A stretch of 64,000 bases of DNA, taken from the NCBI GenBank assembly GCA_028284905.1, contig JANQQU010000030.1:62001-126000 (forward strand), given 5' to 3'. Positions 44,110 to 53,656 of this stretch are shown here, piece after piece. Numbering within the stretch: position 1 is the stretch's first letter; each line of letters opens with the position of its first letter. Position numbers and translations under genes: made by a program. The notes under the pieces were generated by a model. It was not told the DNA's origin. It searched no databases and saw nothing but the letters and a program-made list of their open reading frames with translations. The stretch comes from Calditrichia bacterium. GTDB taxonomy: Bacteria; Calditrichota; Calditrichia; RBG-13-44-9; J075.

Positions 44110-45126
44110 TCAGCGTAATAGAGATAAAATTCTGGTATATATCGTGAGCCTCATCCATAGCATTCTGCGAAAAATGAGAAGATGCAGTGCCAGCATTGTG
44201 GCATAGAGCGGATTAAGAAGTAGCAGTTGAAATGCTAACAATAATGGCAACCAGGCGACATAAAATTCATTATCTACAAAAGGTAGATAACGTTCACTTT
44301 CCGGGGTTTCCGGAAAGAAATAGGTGAATTGCCATCCTCGCCACCATTTGCTTATTTCCAGTAAAGCAAAGCCACTAACAGCGAATCCTATTGGTGCTGA
44401 ATTGACAGTTAATAAACTAATAAAAGCAGCAAATGTAATCAGCTCTGCAGGGTAAGAAAACCACATTACGATGTTACGAATGTTCTTGCGGGATTTGCTG
44501 CCGGCAAAGGTAATCACATCGATTCTCTGATCGTCCTCGAGATCCAGCAATTGGTGATTAATAATTCCCCGAAAACCAACAAAGAAGGCCCAAATTGTCA
44601 TTGTAATCACGAGTAGCCAGCTATCGATGCCCGCGAGCGGTGCAAGCTGGGTAATTGTATAAGTAATAATAAGGGTCGGTAACATATGTGCTGCAGAGGT
44701 ATCGGCCAATACGCCGAGAATTCCCCGCTCTTTCCAGCGAATGGGGGGCACAGAATATAAAGTTGGCAGCAGGAAATTGGCAGCGTATAAAGATAACATA
44801 AGTGGGGTTGGATTAAGCAGTAAAAACACCGTAAAACCAATGAATAAACAAAACCCTAACAGGAAAAAGCGCATAAAGGGGGAGAGCTTCGCCATGGTGT
44901 TCTTTTTTCCGGCGGCGAGGTCCTGCTCAATATCAAAAATATCATTGATGATATAGCCGTAAGCGCCAACCATGCATATGCTGACAATGAGGATTGGCAA
45001 ACTAAACATCTTCGCTGAAAAAGGCAGATCATTAAGAAAGATGGTTGCATATCCAGCGGCCGCCAGGGGCGGGATTTTCCATTGAAACCATTCCGCGGTG
45101 CGGGCCAGATTATTTATAAATGACAT
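44110..45126 (-). CDS. UbiA-family prenyltransferase
   Basis: 338 residues, about nine membrane helices. NDIFDIEQD (about 61-69) is the first Asp-rich motif, and NHQLLDLEDDQRID (about 190-203) replaces the second with extra acidic residues. YSVPPIRWKERG near 124 fits the usual post-motif loop. Such enzymes attach a prenyl chain to an aromatic ring or sugar, and a few are terpene cyclases. In this cluster the aromatic or sugar acceptor is unknown. Its presence beside DxDD-barrel/P450 genes is the main hint for a terpenoid or meroterpenoid product. Its weak ribosome binding site follows the sulfotransferase by 52 bases. Confidence 0.88.
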   Translation of the reverse strand: MSFINNLARTAEWFQWKIPPLAAAGYATIFLNDLPFSAKMFSLPILIVSICMVGAYGYIINDIFDIEQDLAAGKKNTMAKLSPFMRFFLLGFCLFIGFTVFLLLNPTPLMLSLYAANFLLPTLYSVPPIRWKERGILGVLADTSAAHMLPTLIITYTITQLAPLAGIDSWLLVITMTIWAFFVGFRGIINHQLLDLEDDQRIDVITFAGSKSRKNIRNIVMWFSYPAELITFAAFISLLTVNSAPIGFAVSGFALLEISKWWRGWQFTYFFPETPESERYLPFVDNEFYVAWLPLLLAFQLLLLNPLYATMLALHLLIFRRMLWMRLTIYTRILSLLR

Positions 45127-45178
45127 ATTGTAAGAATTTCTTTCGATTTACGGCACAATTATTGAGCATTGTTGCTTT

Positions 45179-45967
45179 CTAGTATTTAAATAAATAATTG
45201 GGGCTTGCGTCGCAATCGGCCAACTGCTTTTCAAATAGTTTTTTGGCAAAGTCATATAGTGCGACGTCGATATAATTTTTTTCGAGAATTGTCTGCCTGG
45301 TAGCTTCACTGATTGCATCTGCAGAAATCCGCAGCGGATTTTTATTGATGACCGCAATGGTTTTTTTCGGTATTTTTTTTCGGCTCACTGTCTCGAATAA
45401 ATGCAAAAAATCCGCATACCGTTCCATAATCCCAACTTTAATATTCAGATTCACTAACAGGGATTTTGCATATTCTAAATCTGCCTGCGCAATTATTTGC
45501 CCGGTACGGCTTTGCATATTTCCCAGCAGGAATTCGGTTTGCTTGTTCGGAGGTTCCGTTTCTATAAAATCTGTCAGCGTTTCTGGAAAGCGGCGGTTAT
45601 CGCTTTTATAGAGCGGTCGAATGGTATCTTGCTGCCACTGAAGATAGGAAAACAAGGAAAGCGTTTGTTCCAGGGGATTACGAAAGACAATATAAATGTT
45701 TGCACCGTGAAGCAGTTCCCAATGGCCGGGCTTCATAATCTCCTGGGTCATATAGGTAAATATTTCTTTATACGGCGCACCATGTAATTCAATACAATCG
45801 TAAGCGTTTAATTTTCGGCGAATGTTTCTCACCGTTGGTTTTATACAGAAATGAAACGAGCCGGGAAATACATCCTTTAAAATCTTCTGAAAGGTCATCC
45901 CGCCGGTTTTCGGTACATGAAGAAAAACATTTTTGGGGGTGTGACTTTTTCTCCGCCTTATCCACAT
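45179..45967 (-). CDS. Sulfotransferase (PAPS-dependent, Sulfotransfer_2 type)
   Basis: 262 residues. VFLHVPKTGGMTFQ at 14-27 is the 5'-phosphosulfate-binding loop and FRNPLEQTLSLF near 110 is the 3'-phosphate-binding region. It is very similar to the sulfotransferase encoded at 49246-50028, including the shared LNIKVGIMERY block. It should transfer sulfate from PAPS to a hydroxyl of the cluster's lipid, sugar or terpenoid. It lies 16 bases after the barrel-P450 fusion gene. Confidence 0.85.
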   Translation of the reverse strand: MWIRRRKSHTPKNVFLHVPKTGGMTFQKILKDVFPGSFHFCIKPTVRNIRRKLNAYDCIELHGAPYKEIFTYMTQEIMKPGHWELLHGANIYIVFRNPLEQTLSLFSYLQWQQDTIRPLYKSDNRRFPETLTDFIETEPPNKQTEFLLGNMQSRTGQIIAQADLEYAKSLLVNLNIKVGIMERYADFLHLFETVSRKKIPKKTIAVINKNPLRISADAISEATRQTILEKNYIDVALYDFAKKLFEKQLADCDASPNYLFKY

Positions 45968-45982
45968 TATTAATTGCCTGTT

Positions 45983-48322
45983 CTATGATGATTCAAAAAT
46001 CAACGCTAACCGTTTCAAAACACGTAATTGTAATACGTCAAAATATTCCAGTTCATCGATCCTCTGTGCGGCTTGAATACCTTTGAAACTTCTGAAAATT
46101 TCCTGAAGAGCGATTGCCGCTTCCATTCGGGATAGCTGGGCACCAATACAATAGTGGGGCCCGTAGCCAAACACCAGGCTGGTTCGAAAATTTCGATCAA
46201 TATTAAACTGATCCGGCTCGGGAAATTCCGCTTCATCCCGGTTCGCTGAGCCAATTAATGCAAAAACTTCTGCCCCGGCAGGAATTTTTACGCCGCTAAT
46301 TTCCGCTTCTTGTAAAGTGCGCCGGCGGACAAACTGTACTGGGGACTCATACCGCAAAACTTCTTCTACAAATGACGGAATCAGCGTCGGATTCTCCCGA
46401 ATTTGATCTATGAGATTTGGTTTTTTTAAAAGAACTAAAGCAGCGCTACCAATCAGGGATGTTGTTGTTTCGTGTCCGGCAGTAAATAATACCTTCGCAA
46501 GGTTTAAAGTCTGGTCCTTTGTAAAGGATTCCTTCTCAGAAAGTTGGGCGATAATATGGCCGAGCGTATCCCCATCCGGTTGCTGCTTAAAAATCTCAAG
46601 TTGCTTTTCAATAAACTCGAAAAATGAATCGAGGTCATCTGCGTATACTTTTTGTGCTGCCGGGCTAAGCGTACTCAATGTTACTAAAACAGCGGCATCG
46701 GACCAGCGCTTGTATTCTGCCAGGCGATCCGTCGGGAAACCCATTACTCCAGCAATAACTGCGATAGGCAGTGGGATTGCAAGGTCCGCAATTAGATCAC
46801 ATTGCCCAGCCGGTAGTACTTTGTTAATAAACAGACGGGTCTGGTTTTCAATCTCTGTACGGAATGCTTCAATCCGCTTCCGGTTGAAGGTTGCCGTAAA
46901 TGATTTTCGTACCCGTGGATGATCCGGGGCATCCGCCCCCAGCATAGTGCTTTCCATCGGGGCCATAATCGTCGATGAAAAAAGTGATGCATTTTTTAAG
47001 ACTGTTGCAACATCTCTGTGGCGGCTAATAATCCAGTGATCATGCGCTTTATTATAATAAATCGGGGCGCGATTCCGTAGCTCCCGATAATATGGATAGG
47101 GATTCTGGCGCAGTTTCGGATCGGAAATATCGAACTTGAAAGGAGATGAGCTAGTCTTTATCTGTGGTCGGGAGGAAGCCACATTTTTTTTCTGCCTAAT
47201 TTCCTGCTGCTTGTCTTCAGAAGGCGGAGAATTTTGAATTTCGTTCGCGCTAATGAGGTATTGCCGATAACGGGCCAGCGTTTCAATACAAAAAGCAGTG
47301 GTAAGTGCTTCCGAGCCCCAGAATTCAGTTGAGCCACTCTGAAAGGTAAATCGTTGCCAGGAACCGTTTTTTTCTTGATTCGCGAGAATAGATGCCACAG
47401 ACTTAGTGAGCGTGTTATTGTAAGCCTTAAAAGAGATTAGGGTGCAGGCAGCGAGGGCAGCGATTAAATCATTATCCCAATTCTCGTTTTCGGGATACCG
47501 CTGAACAATTCGTTCAACAATGTTCTTTTTCAGCGTACCCAGCGAAGGGGCACTGTGAAGAAAGGCCCGGGAAATCATATAATATAAAACGAAATTATCC
47601 GTATTAAAGGCGCTTGACTCGCCTTCCTGATTATTCGTGATGATATTTTTAACATAGTTGACCGAATCCCTGGTATCAGCACTCTCGCGGAGATATAGCA
47701 GTGTGCTGATATTGCTTCTGAGATCTATAGCGTCTGGAGAAACCGGCTCGGTTTTTGAGTGAAATCGGGGCGACTTGTAATATTTCTCTGGCTTGGCTGG
47801 AGTCCTGGTTTGCCATCGGGACACGACCCCGGCCAGGAGCAGAAGCGCTGATTGACTGAAATGAGTGAACGGCTTATACCGCGGGGTCAACCAGGTGCGA
47901 AAAATACCTTGCTCATTTTTATTCCGCAAAAAGAGGCTTTCATTTCGGGGAACAGTTCTGTTATACATTTTTAGAATGTATGCAGCGCAGGCGGTGTTAT
48001 CCAGATCGGGAGGAATCCGCCAATGTTTGAACTGACGCGAAGAATAATAACGCCACATCCCCGGCCATTCCATTTCGCTTTCCAGAAAGTCCAGCCCTTT
48101 TTGGATCATACCCGTAACCCGTTCATTCTCAATATACCGGAGGGCGTATAGTACGAAAGCGGTAACAAAGGGAGAACTATCCGGTTCACAATCCTGTTCT
48201 AGCTGCTCATCAGCAGCGAGGATTGTCGGGAATTCTCCATGGGGTAATTGATCCTGCGCCAGAAATGCTACTGCCTTGTCCAGTGCAGCATTTAAGGCGC
48301 CTATGTTAATAGAGGAAGCCAT
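45983..48322 (-). CDS. Fusion of DxDN squalene-cyclase-type barrel and cytochrome P450
   Basis: 779 residues. The N-terminal part (1-375) is an alpha/alpha-barrel-like domain related to prenyltransferase/squalene-cyclase repeats, with W-x(15)-PPDLDNTA at 104-111. This is the DxDD-type acid motif in which the last Asp is Asn (D106, D108, N109), and EKNGSWQRF is a QW-like repeat. A Q/K/S-rich linker of about 35 residues follows. The C-terminal part (about 395-779) is a complete bacterial P450 with AGHETTTS (I helix), EEVLRYESP (ExxR) and FGYGPHYCIGAQLSRME (heme Cys). Two other barrel-P450 gene pairs are adjacent, so the fusion is a natural joining of the same two partners. The reaction is unknown; oxidation of a barrel-bound terpenoid is the working idea. 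Confidence 0.85.
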   Translation of the reverse strand: MASSINIGALNAALDKAVAFLAQDQLPHGEFPTILAADEQLEQDCEPDSSPFVTAFVLYALRYIENERVTGMIQKGLDFLESEMEWPGMWRYYSSRQFKHWRIPPDLDNTACAAYILKMYNRTVPRNESLFLRNKNEQGIFRTWLTPRYKPFTHFSQSALLLLAGVVSRWQTRTPAKPEKYYKSPRFHSKTEPVSPDAIDLRSNISTLLYLRESADTRDSVNYVKNIITNNQEGESSAFNTDNFVLYYMISRAFLHSAPSLGTLKKNIVERIVQRYPENENWDNDLIAALAACTLISFKAYNNTLTKSVASILANQEKNGSWQRFTFQSGSTEFWGSEALTTAFCIETLARYRQYLISANEIQNSPPSEDKQQEIRQKKNVASSRPQIKTSSSPFKFDISDPKLRQNPYPYYRELRNRAPIYYNKAHDHWIISRHRDVATVLKNASLFSSTIMAPMESTMLGADAPDHPRVRKSFTATFNRKRIEAFRTEIENQTRLFINKVLPAGQCDLIADLAIPLPIAVIAGVMGFPTDRLAEYKRWSDAAVLVTLSTLSPAAQKVYADDLDSFFEFIEKQLEIFKQQPDGDTLGHIIAQLSEKESFTKDQTLNLAKVLFTAGHETTTSLIGSAALVLLKKPNLIDQIRENPTLIPSFVEEVLRYESPVQFVRRRTLQEAEISGVKIPAGAEVFALIGSANRDEAEFPEPDQFNIDRNFRTSLVFGYGPHYCIGAQLSRMEAAIALQEIFRSFKGIQAAQRIDELEYFDVLQLRVLKRLALIFESS

Positions 48323-48346
48323 GCGCTGTAAAAGATTAAATATTGG

Positions 48347-49249
48347 TTAGGAATTTTTAAAATACTTATGATACCGGGAAATGCAGGCCTGGGAACCATG
48401 CAACCACAGTTTATGAAGCGGAGTACGGGTCTTTTTTGCTAATTCCTCCCGAAAGCGGTTTGCCCAAACATCATTGATTGAATTTGCAAGCTTTTCCATA
48501 CTTATTTTTTGCTCCACAATTTGCGCCGGTATTGATATGTTAAAGGCGTTTGCAATCTTTAGCGCGGCTGTTTCTATCTCATTTTCAAAATCTTCATAGA
48601 ACAAGCGTAGCGGGTGAATATTTGCCCGAATAAAATACGCTTCCCAGGATTTTTCCTTCCGGATTAAAGATTGATAAAGATATAAAATTTGATAAAAATC
48701 ATACTTGATATTTGAATTGGTATCAGTGGTATAACGCTTGTCGTCGTAATTATAGTGCAGTATTTGGCTTTTGTGGAAAATGCCAGTCTGCAGTGCTTTT
48801 GCATAAGAAACAGCCTGGCGTATTTTATCCCTGCGCAGCCAGTATACGTAAAGGATGTCCGGAAAAACCATCGTTGGAATCTTTTCCGCGTCGATATTTT
48901 TTAATTGCGAAAAAGTACGCAAATTAATAATCATCTCTTCAAATTGTTCCCACATAATTTTCATGGAAAAGACGCCATTTTCTGTGGTCCCATCTTGAAA
49001 CACTTGTTTTGCATACATTGGCAGCGGTAACCGCCAACGCTGCAAATGAGCTGCTTCCATCCGCTGCGGCTCGAATTTCTGCCAATATAACTGAAGAAAA
49101 TATTCTTTCGGATAACCCAACAGGTGCGTCTGCTTAAGGGAAGTGGATAGAGCGGTACTGCCGGAACGTGGCGTCGTGCAAATGATTATCGATCGTGTCG
49201 GCTTATTTTCAACACCAATTTCTTTTAAGAATGTTTCTGCTTGGCTCAT
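48347..49249 (-). CDS. Stf0-type sulfotransferase
   Basis: 300 residues from ATG 49249, which overlaps the previous stop as ATGA and so is translationally coupled. IICTTPRSGSTALSTSL is the Stf0 PAPS-binding loop and LLGYPKEYF follows as in trehalose 2-sulfotransferase-type enzymes. VYWLRRDKIRQAVSYAKA near 165 is the second conserved block. Members sulfate glycosides, commonly trehalose or glycolipids, so this enzyme probably acts on a sugar of the product. It differs clearly from the two Sulfotransfer_2-type enzymes in the cluster. Confidence 0.86.
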   Translation of the reverse strand: MSQAETFLKEIGVENKPTRSIIICTTPRSGSTALSTSLKQTHLLGYPKEYFLQLYWQKFEPQRMEAAHLQRWRLPLPMYAKQVFQDGTTENGVFSMKIMWEQFEEMIINLRTFSQLKNIDAEKIPTMVFPDILYVYWLRRDKIRQAVSYAKALQTGIFHKSQILHYNYDDKRYTTDTNSNIKYDFYQILYLYQSLIRKEKSWEAYFIRANIHPLRLFYEDFENEIETAALKIANAFNISIPAQIVEQKISMEKLANSINDVWANRFREELAKKTRTPLHKLWLHGSQACISRYHKYFKNS

Positions 49250-50028
49250 ATAAATTGATACTCCGGACGTGAACCGCATTCGGCCAGCTGTTTTTCAAAT
49301 ATTTCCGTAGCGAACTTGTAAAGCGTTTTATCAAGATTGTTTCGCTCACGGATAATGGCTTTTAGCTCTTCACTGACGGCATCATATGGCAGTTGTTTAC
49401 GATGGCGGTTTTTTATTTCAATAGTACGATTGGGCAATGTGAGTCCGCTGAAGGTTTCAAAAATGTGCAGAAAATCTTCATACCTTTCCATGATGCCAAC
49501 CTTCATGTTTAATTCGACAAGCAACTCCATTGCATAGTCCAAATCTTTTTGCGTCGAACCCATTTCACCGGGCAACGGTATATTGCCAATTACACTGGCT
49601 GTCTGTTGATTAAAACTGGAAAATTTCATGTAATCTTCAAGTGTTATTGGGAAGGGAATCTCCCTTTTTCGATAGGTGTCTAACAAATCATCTTTTCTTT
49701 TGAGCGTATAATTAAAGCAGGAGAGATAGTGTGGCAGCGGGCTTCGGAACATGATAAAGATTTGTGTATCATTCAGCAGATGCCGGTTTTCCGGTTTTAA
49801 AATTTCCAACGTCATATATACCAGATCACCATTAAAAATATCGGCGTGAAATTCGATACAGCTGTATTTTTTCAGGCGCCTTTTAATACTTCCTAAGCGA
49901 GGATCCTTGCAATAATGAAATGAACCGGGAAAAAGTTCTTGCAGGAGATGCCGGAAAGTGGTGCCACCGGTTTTATGGATATGAATAAATATAATTGGTT
50001 TCTGTCGGTTCTTTTTTATAAACCACAT
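49246..50028 (-). CDS. Sulfotransferase (PAPS-dependent, Sulfotransfer_2 type)
   Basis: 260 residues, paralogue of the 45179-45967 enzyme (shared FPGSFH, LNMKVGIMERYEDFLHIFET and FEKQLA blocks). The PAPS loop is IFIHIHKTGGTTFR at 12-25. It overlaps the Stf0-type gene by four bases and follows a P450 gene by 14 bases. Two related enzymes may sulfate two positions of the same product. Confidence 0.85.
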   Translation of the reverse strand: MWFIKKNRQKPIIFIHIHKTGGTTFRHLLQELFPGSFHYCKDPRLGSIKRRLKKYSCIEFHADIFNGDLVYMTLEILKPENRHLLNDTQIFIMFRSPLPHYLSCFNYTLKRKDDLLDTYRKREIPFPITLEDYMKFSSFNQQTASVIGNIPLPGEMGSTQKDLDYAMELLVELNMKVGIMERYEDFLHIFETFSGLTLPNRTIEIKNRHRKQLPYDAVSEELKAIIRERNNLDKTLYKFATEIFEKQLAECGSRPEYQFI

Positions 50029-50042
50029 AAATGCCCGTATCC

Positions 50043-51227
50043 TTATTTCAGTTCAAAAAGTAAATCCAATTTTTGTGGTCTTCGAACACTTAAACTTTTA
50101 TTATAGACCAATTCTTCCAGGGCATGGGCACAGCGAAATGATTTTACCCGCTCAAAAAAAGCCTCTAGCGTAAGTCTGGCTTCCATGCGGGCCAAATGAA
50201 TGCCAATGCAATAATGCGGGCCGGTGCCGAATGCAAAATGCCCCCGGGGATTACGGGAAAGTAAGAATTTGTCCGGATCGGGAAATTGTGTTTCGTCCCG
50301 GTTGGCAGATCCCAGTAAAACCATTATCTTGCTGCCTTTCGGTATATCTTTTCCGGCAATTTTTACATCTTTTGTTGTGCAGCGAAAAACATATTGAGAA
50401 GGGGCATTGTAACGCAGCGCCTCTTCAATCATACCCGGGATCAACTCCGAATTAGCATGCAATGCCGATAGTATATCCGGTTTCTTTAAAAGCGTTACAA
50501 TCAGGTTGGCCAAAAAGTTGGTTGTTGTTTCACTGCCGGCGACTAATACGACCTTCATAAGCGCAGCAGTTTCTGCTATACTTAATCGATCGCTTTCTTC
50601 TTTTGTCAGAAAAACTTCATTGAAAGGGTTCTCTTGCTTTTTTTGACGATAGTCTGTTACGTGCTGCAGGCAGAATACATCTAGCTCACCGACTTCTCTT
50701 TCCAGTTTCTTTAGCTCTTTTGAGCGCATCGATTTGCCGATTGTTTCGAAGGCGACTGCATTAGACCAGCGAATATAGTCATCATAATAGGCCGGATCTA
50801 ATTTAAGTAATTTGATGACCAGGCTGACCGGAAAAGGTAAAGCAAGTCCATTAACAAAATCCCCGCTGCCACCCTCAGTTAATTCATCAACCATTTTTAG
50901 CGCCAATTCCCGGGCCCAATCTTCCAACCGCTGCAGCCGCTTTGGAGAAAATGCCTTGGAAATTCTTTGCCGTATGGAGGCATGATCCTGCAGATCTTTA
51001 TCGAAAATTGTATCCGGCATTTTAGTTACCAGGCCGACGGAAGAAAAATCTGCCGGATTTTTCAGAATCGCATTAACATCTTCATACCGTGATATTACCC
51101 AGAAACCATGTTTCTTAAAATAATGTACCGGGGAATGATGCCGTAATTCCTTGTATAATGGGTAGGGATTATTGTATCGCTCCGGGAGAAAAAAGTCCAT
51201 TTTATCAAGTTTTCTAAACCAATTCAT
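50043..51227 (-). CDS. Cytochrome P450 of a barrel-P450 pair
   Basis: 394 residues, full soluble bacterial P450. LVAGSETTTNF near 237 is the I-helix with acid-Thr pair (E, T), EEALRYNAPSQY near 278 is the ExxR region, and FAFGTGPHYCIGIHLARME near 334 is the heme loop. The gene follows the DxDD barrel gene by 10 bases, the same order as in the fused protein. It needs an electron donor (ferredoxin and reductase), none of which is in the cluster. It probably oxidises the terpenoid intermediate handled by the neighbouring barrel protein. Confidence 0.92.
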   Translation of the reverse strand: MNWFRKLDKMDFFLPERYNNPYPLYKELRHHSPVHYFKKHGFWVISRYEDVNAILKNPADFSSVGLVTKMPDTIFDKDLQDHASIRQRISKAFSPKRLQRLEDWARELALKMVDELTEGGSGDFVNGLALPFPVSLVIKLLKLDPAYYDDYIRWSNAVAFETIGKSMRSKELKKLEREVGELDVFCLQHVTDYRQKKQENPFNEVFLTKEESDRLSIAETAALMKVVLVAGSETTTNFLANLIVTLLKKPDILSALHANSELIPGMIEEALRYNAPSQYVFRCTTKDVKIAGKDIPKGSKIMVLLGSANRDETQFPDPDKFLLSRNPRGHFAFGTGPHYCIGIHLARMEARLTLEAFFERVKSFRCAHALEELVYNKSLSVRRPQKLDLLFELK

Positions 51228-51236
51228 GCCTTTCCC

Positions 51237-52340
51237 TTATCTCTTGCAATTTTCCAGAATGATTTTCAGTGCAGAAATGCAGCTGGCGGTGGTAACGACG
51301 TTGTGGACGTCTTTTGCGATTAATACATCATCTGCAGCTTCATAAAAGTGCCAGATTGTTTCCGTACTTTTCCAGGCACCGTCGCTATCTTGATTTTTTA
51401 ATATGTAATCTATTCCCCGGGCAAGATGCTCATCGACTGGGGTATGCCTTCCCAACGCCTGCAGCGCTAATCCGGAATTATATGGATCGCCCCAACTGCC
51501 ATCCGCCATTTGTTGCTGATGTAAAAAACGAATCGTTTTTTCTATTTCATTTTCAAAACCCGGTAATTGTGCCAGTAATTCCATAAAGCTGTTGCTGCCA
51601 AAATATTTCCCCGGGTAAAAATATGAATACCAGTAACCTTCCGGTGCCTGGCACCGCCGTATCAACTTTGGATTGATGTATTCTTCATAATCCGTACCAA
51701 GCAGCATTAAGAAAAAATTTGCATTGACTTCCGGGTGCATTTCAAAATTGTTGCCGGGGCTTGGTTCGGTGACCAGATGATAGTTGCTGCGAGTGCCGAA
51801 TCTTGAAAATCCTTTTTCTCTTTTATCACGAATTTCCTTATTACTGAAAGGATCATAAATAGCGGTTCCCTTTCGAACGGTCGGAAATGTTATGAACCCT
51901 TTTTCCAGGTGAATACCCTTGTTGGTGAACCTGAGTGACTTACGGTAGAAGATCGGTAAACAATCGAGCGGCTTAAAATTATTCAGCTTGCGGATGGTTC
52001 TTAAGGCCATAATTGTGTCATCTGCATCTATATACGGATAATTCGTTGGACCTTTAAAATATTTGCCGGCAGAATATCCCCAGGCACCGTTTAATTCCTC
52101 GGAATGGATTCTCATTAGTACCAATGCCCGCTCGGATTCGCTCAAATCTTCCCCAATTGCTTTGGTGAGAAAGAAGTTGCTGAATAGATGCCCCTTTTCG
52201 TCTGAAAAAAATAAATTGCCAGCGGAATCGAAACAGGAAAGTCCGCATTTACCTGCCACCAGCTGGCGCTTCAGGAAATCGGTGCCAGCCTGTATTGCTG
52301 TTGTTAATTTGTCTACTGCCAGGGTATGAAGCGTTTTCAT
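51237..52340 (-). CDS. DxDD-containing squalene-cyclase-type alpha/alpha-barrel protein
   Basis: 367 residues, no signal peptide. NGAWGYSAGKYFKG then PYIDADDTIMAL (D105, D107, D108, T109) reproduce the GGW...DVDDTA block of class II terpene cyclases, whose middle Asp is the catalytic acid. Further QW-like repeats come at MADGSWGDPYNSGLAL (about 288) and DSDGAWKSTETIW (about 325). At about 370 residues it is roughly half of squalene-hopene cyclase, i.e. one barrel rather than two. Whether it cyclises alone, as a heterodimer with the paralogous barrel, or only binds a prenyl chain, is unknown. It precedes a P450 by 10 bases. Confidence 0.82.
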   Translation of the reverse strand: MKTLHTLAVDKLTTAIQAGTDFLKRQLVAGKCGLSCFDSAGNLFFSDEKGHLFSNFFLTKAIGEDLSESERALVLMRIHSEELNGAWGYSAGKYFKGPTNYPYIDADDTIMALRTIRKLNNFKPLDCLPIFYRKSLRFTNKGIHLEKGFITFPTVRKGTAIYDPFSNKEIRDKREKGFSRFGTRSNYHLVTEPSPGNNFEMHPEVNANFFLMLLGTDYEEYINPKLIRRCQAPEGYWYSYFYPGKYFGSNSFMELLAQLPGFENEIEKTIRFLHQQQMADGSWGDPYNSGLALQALGRHTPVDEHLARGIDYILKNQDSDGAWKSTETIWHFYEAADDVLIAKDVHNVVTTASCISALKIILENCKR

Positions 52341-52468
52341 TCAGGAACCTTGGATATTTCTCTTAACGGCGAGCGGTAATTGCAGGAAGTGGTCTCTTTG
52401 CGTTTAAGGAATGGGAAATACTCATAAAATCTCATTTCGGAAAATTATTTAGCCTTAATTCTGCGTAA

Positions 52469-53656
52469 TTAATTATGGAATATTTTCAGTTTTAGCTCTC
52501 GTAACCCTCGCACCTGTACCGTATCATGACGTTTCTGCGGTTGATCCGGGACGAGTTGAAAATCTGCAATCCGGGAGAAAAGTATATTGCAAGCAATCCG
52601 TGCTTCCAGGCGGGAAAGATGCAGGCCAAAGCAATAATGAGGGCCGGCGCCAAAAGCAATATGTTTACGGGTGTTTCGATTTACAGAAAAAGTATCCGGA
52701 TCCGGAAATACTTCGGCATCCCGGTTGGCAGCACCTATCAGGAGAAAAACCTGCGCACCGGCGGGAATCGTTACATTGTCTATCGTAATCGCCTGTGTTG
52801 TGTAGCGCTGAACAAATTGGGTTGGGGATTCATAGCGAAGCACTTCTTCCAGCATTTGGGGAATTAGTTCTGGATTATTTCGAACCAGGGCAAACTCATC
52901 GGGAAATTTAAGTAAATTTACCATTGCATTGGTTAGTAAATTTGTGGTTGTTTCGTAACCGCCGACCAGGATCAATTTTCCCATATTTGCTGCTTCCTGC
53001 AAGGAAACGCTCATCCGATTATTTTTATCGAATAATGCATCGTTAAGAATACAATCCTTTGGAGATTCCATCATTTGAGAGAAGTGCGCTTCAAAAAAAT
53101 CATGGAATTTTTTTTCATAGGTTCTTGTAGCTTCCTGGCTAAAGGTTTTGATCTTTACGCCGGAAGCCGCGTCGGACCAAATCATATAATCTTTCATGCC
53201 GGCCGGATCAATACCAACAATTTCTGAAATTACCCGCATCGGCAATGGGGAAGCTAAAGACTCAACGAAATTAACAGTTTGTTTACCCTTCCATTGATCG
53301 ATTAACAAATTAGTTTGCTCAGCGATAAATGATTCCAGTTCAGCCATGCGGCGAGCTGTAAATGCCGGCATTACCTTTTTACGAATCTCAGTATGATTCG
53401 GTGGATCTTCCCCGATCAGGGTCTGATTTTCGAAAGGTACAATACCTTTCGAGGAATATAACTCCGGATGTTTTAAGGCATAAGAAACATCTTCATATCG
53501 GCTGAGCGCCCAACATTGATCATTTGGGAAATAGTGAACCGGGGCATTCTCCCGTAGATATTGATAAAACGGATAAGGATCCAGGCGAACTTCATCGGAA
53601 AAAAAACTAAGCTTTAAGGGACTGCGGAATTTATTCATAAATTGTTTAATCTTCAT
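52469..53656 (-). CDS. Cytochrome P450 of a second barrel-P450 pair
   Basis: 395 residues. VGGYETTTNLL near 240 (I helix; the usual Ala/Gly is Gly-Tyr here), EEVLRYESPTQFV near 278 (ExxR) and IAFGAGPHYCFGLHLSRLE near 338 (heme Cys) identify a bacterial P450. The start overlaps the end of the barrel gene upstream by 11 bases, so the pair is translationally coupled. Sequence similarity to the other two P450s of the cluster suggests a common origin by duplication. Confidence 0.92.
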   Translation of the reverse strand: MKIKQFMNKFRSPLKLSFFSDEVRLDPYPFYQYLRENAPVHYFPNDQCWALSRYEDVSYALKHPELYSSKGIVPFENQTLIGEDPPNHTEIRKKVMPAFTARRMAELESFIAEQTNLLIDQWKGKQTVNFVESLASPLPMRVISEIVGIDPAGMKDYMIWSDAASGVKIKTFSQEATRTYEKKFHDFFEAHFSQMMESPKDCILNDALFDKNNRMSVSLQEAANMGKLILVGGYETTTNLLTNAMVNLLKFPDEFALVRNNPELIPQMLEEVLRYESPTQFVQRYTTQAITIDNVTIPAGAQVFLLIGAANRDAEVFPDPDTFSVNRNTRKHIAFGAGPHYCFGLHLSRLEARIACNILFSRIADFQLVPDQPQKRHDTVQVRGLRELKLKIFHN

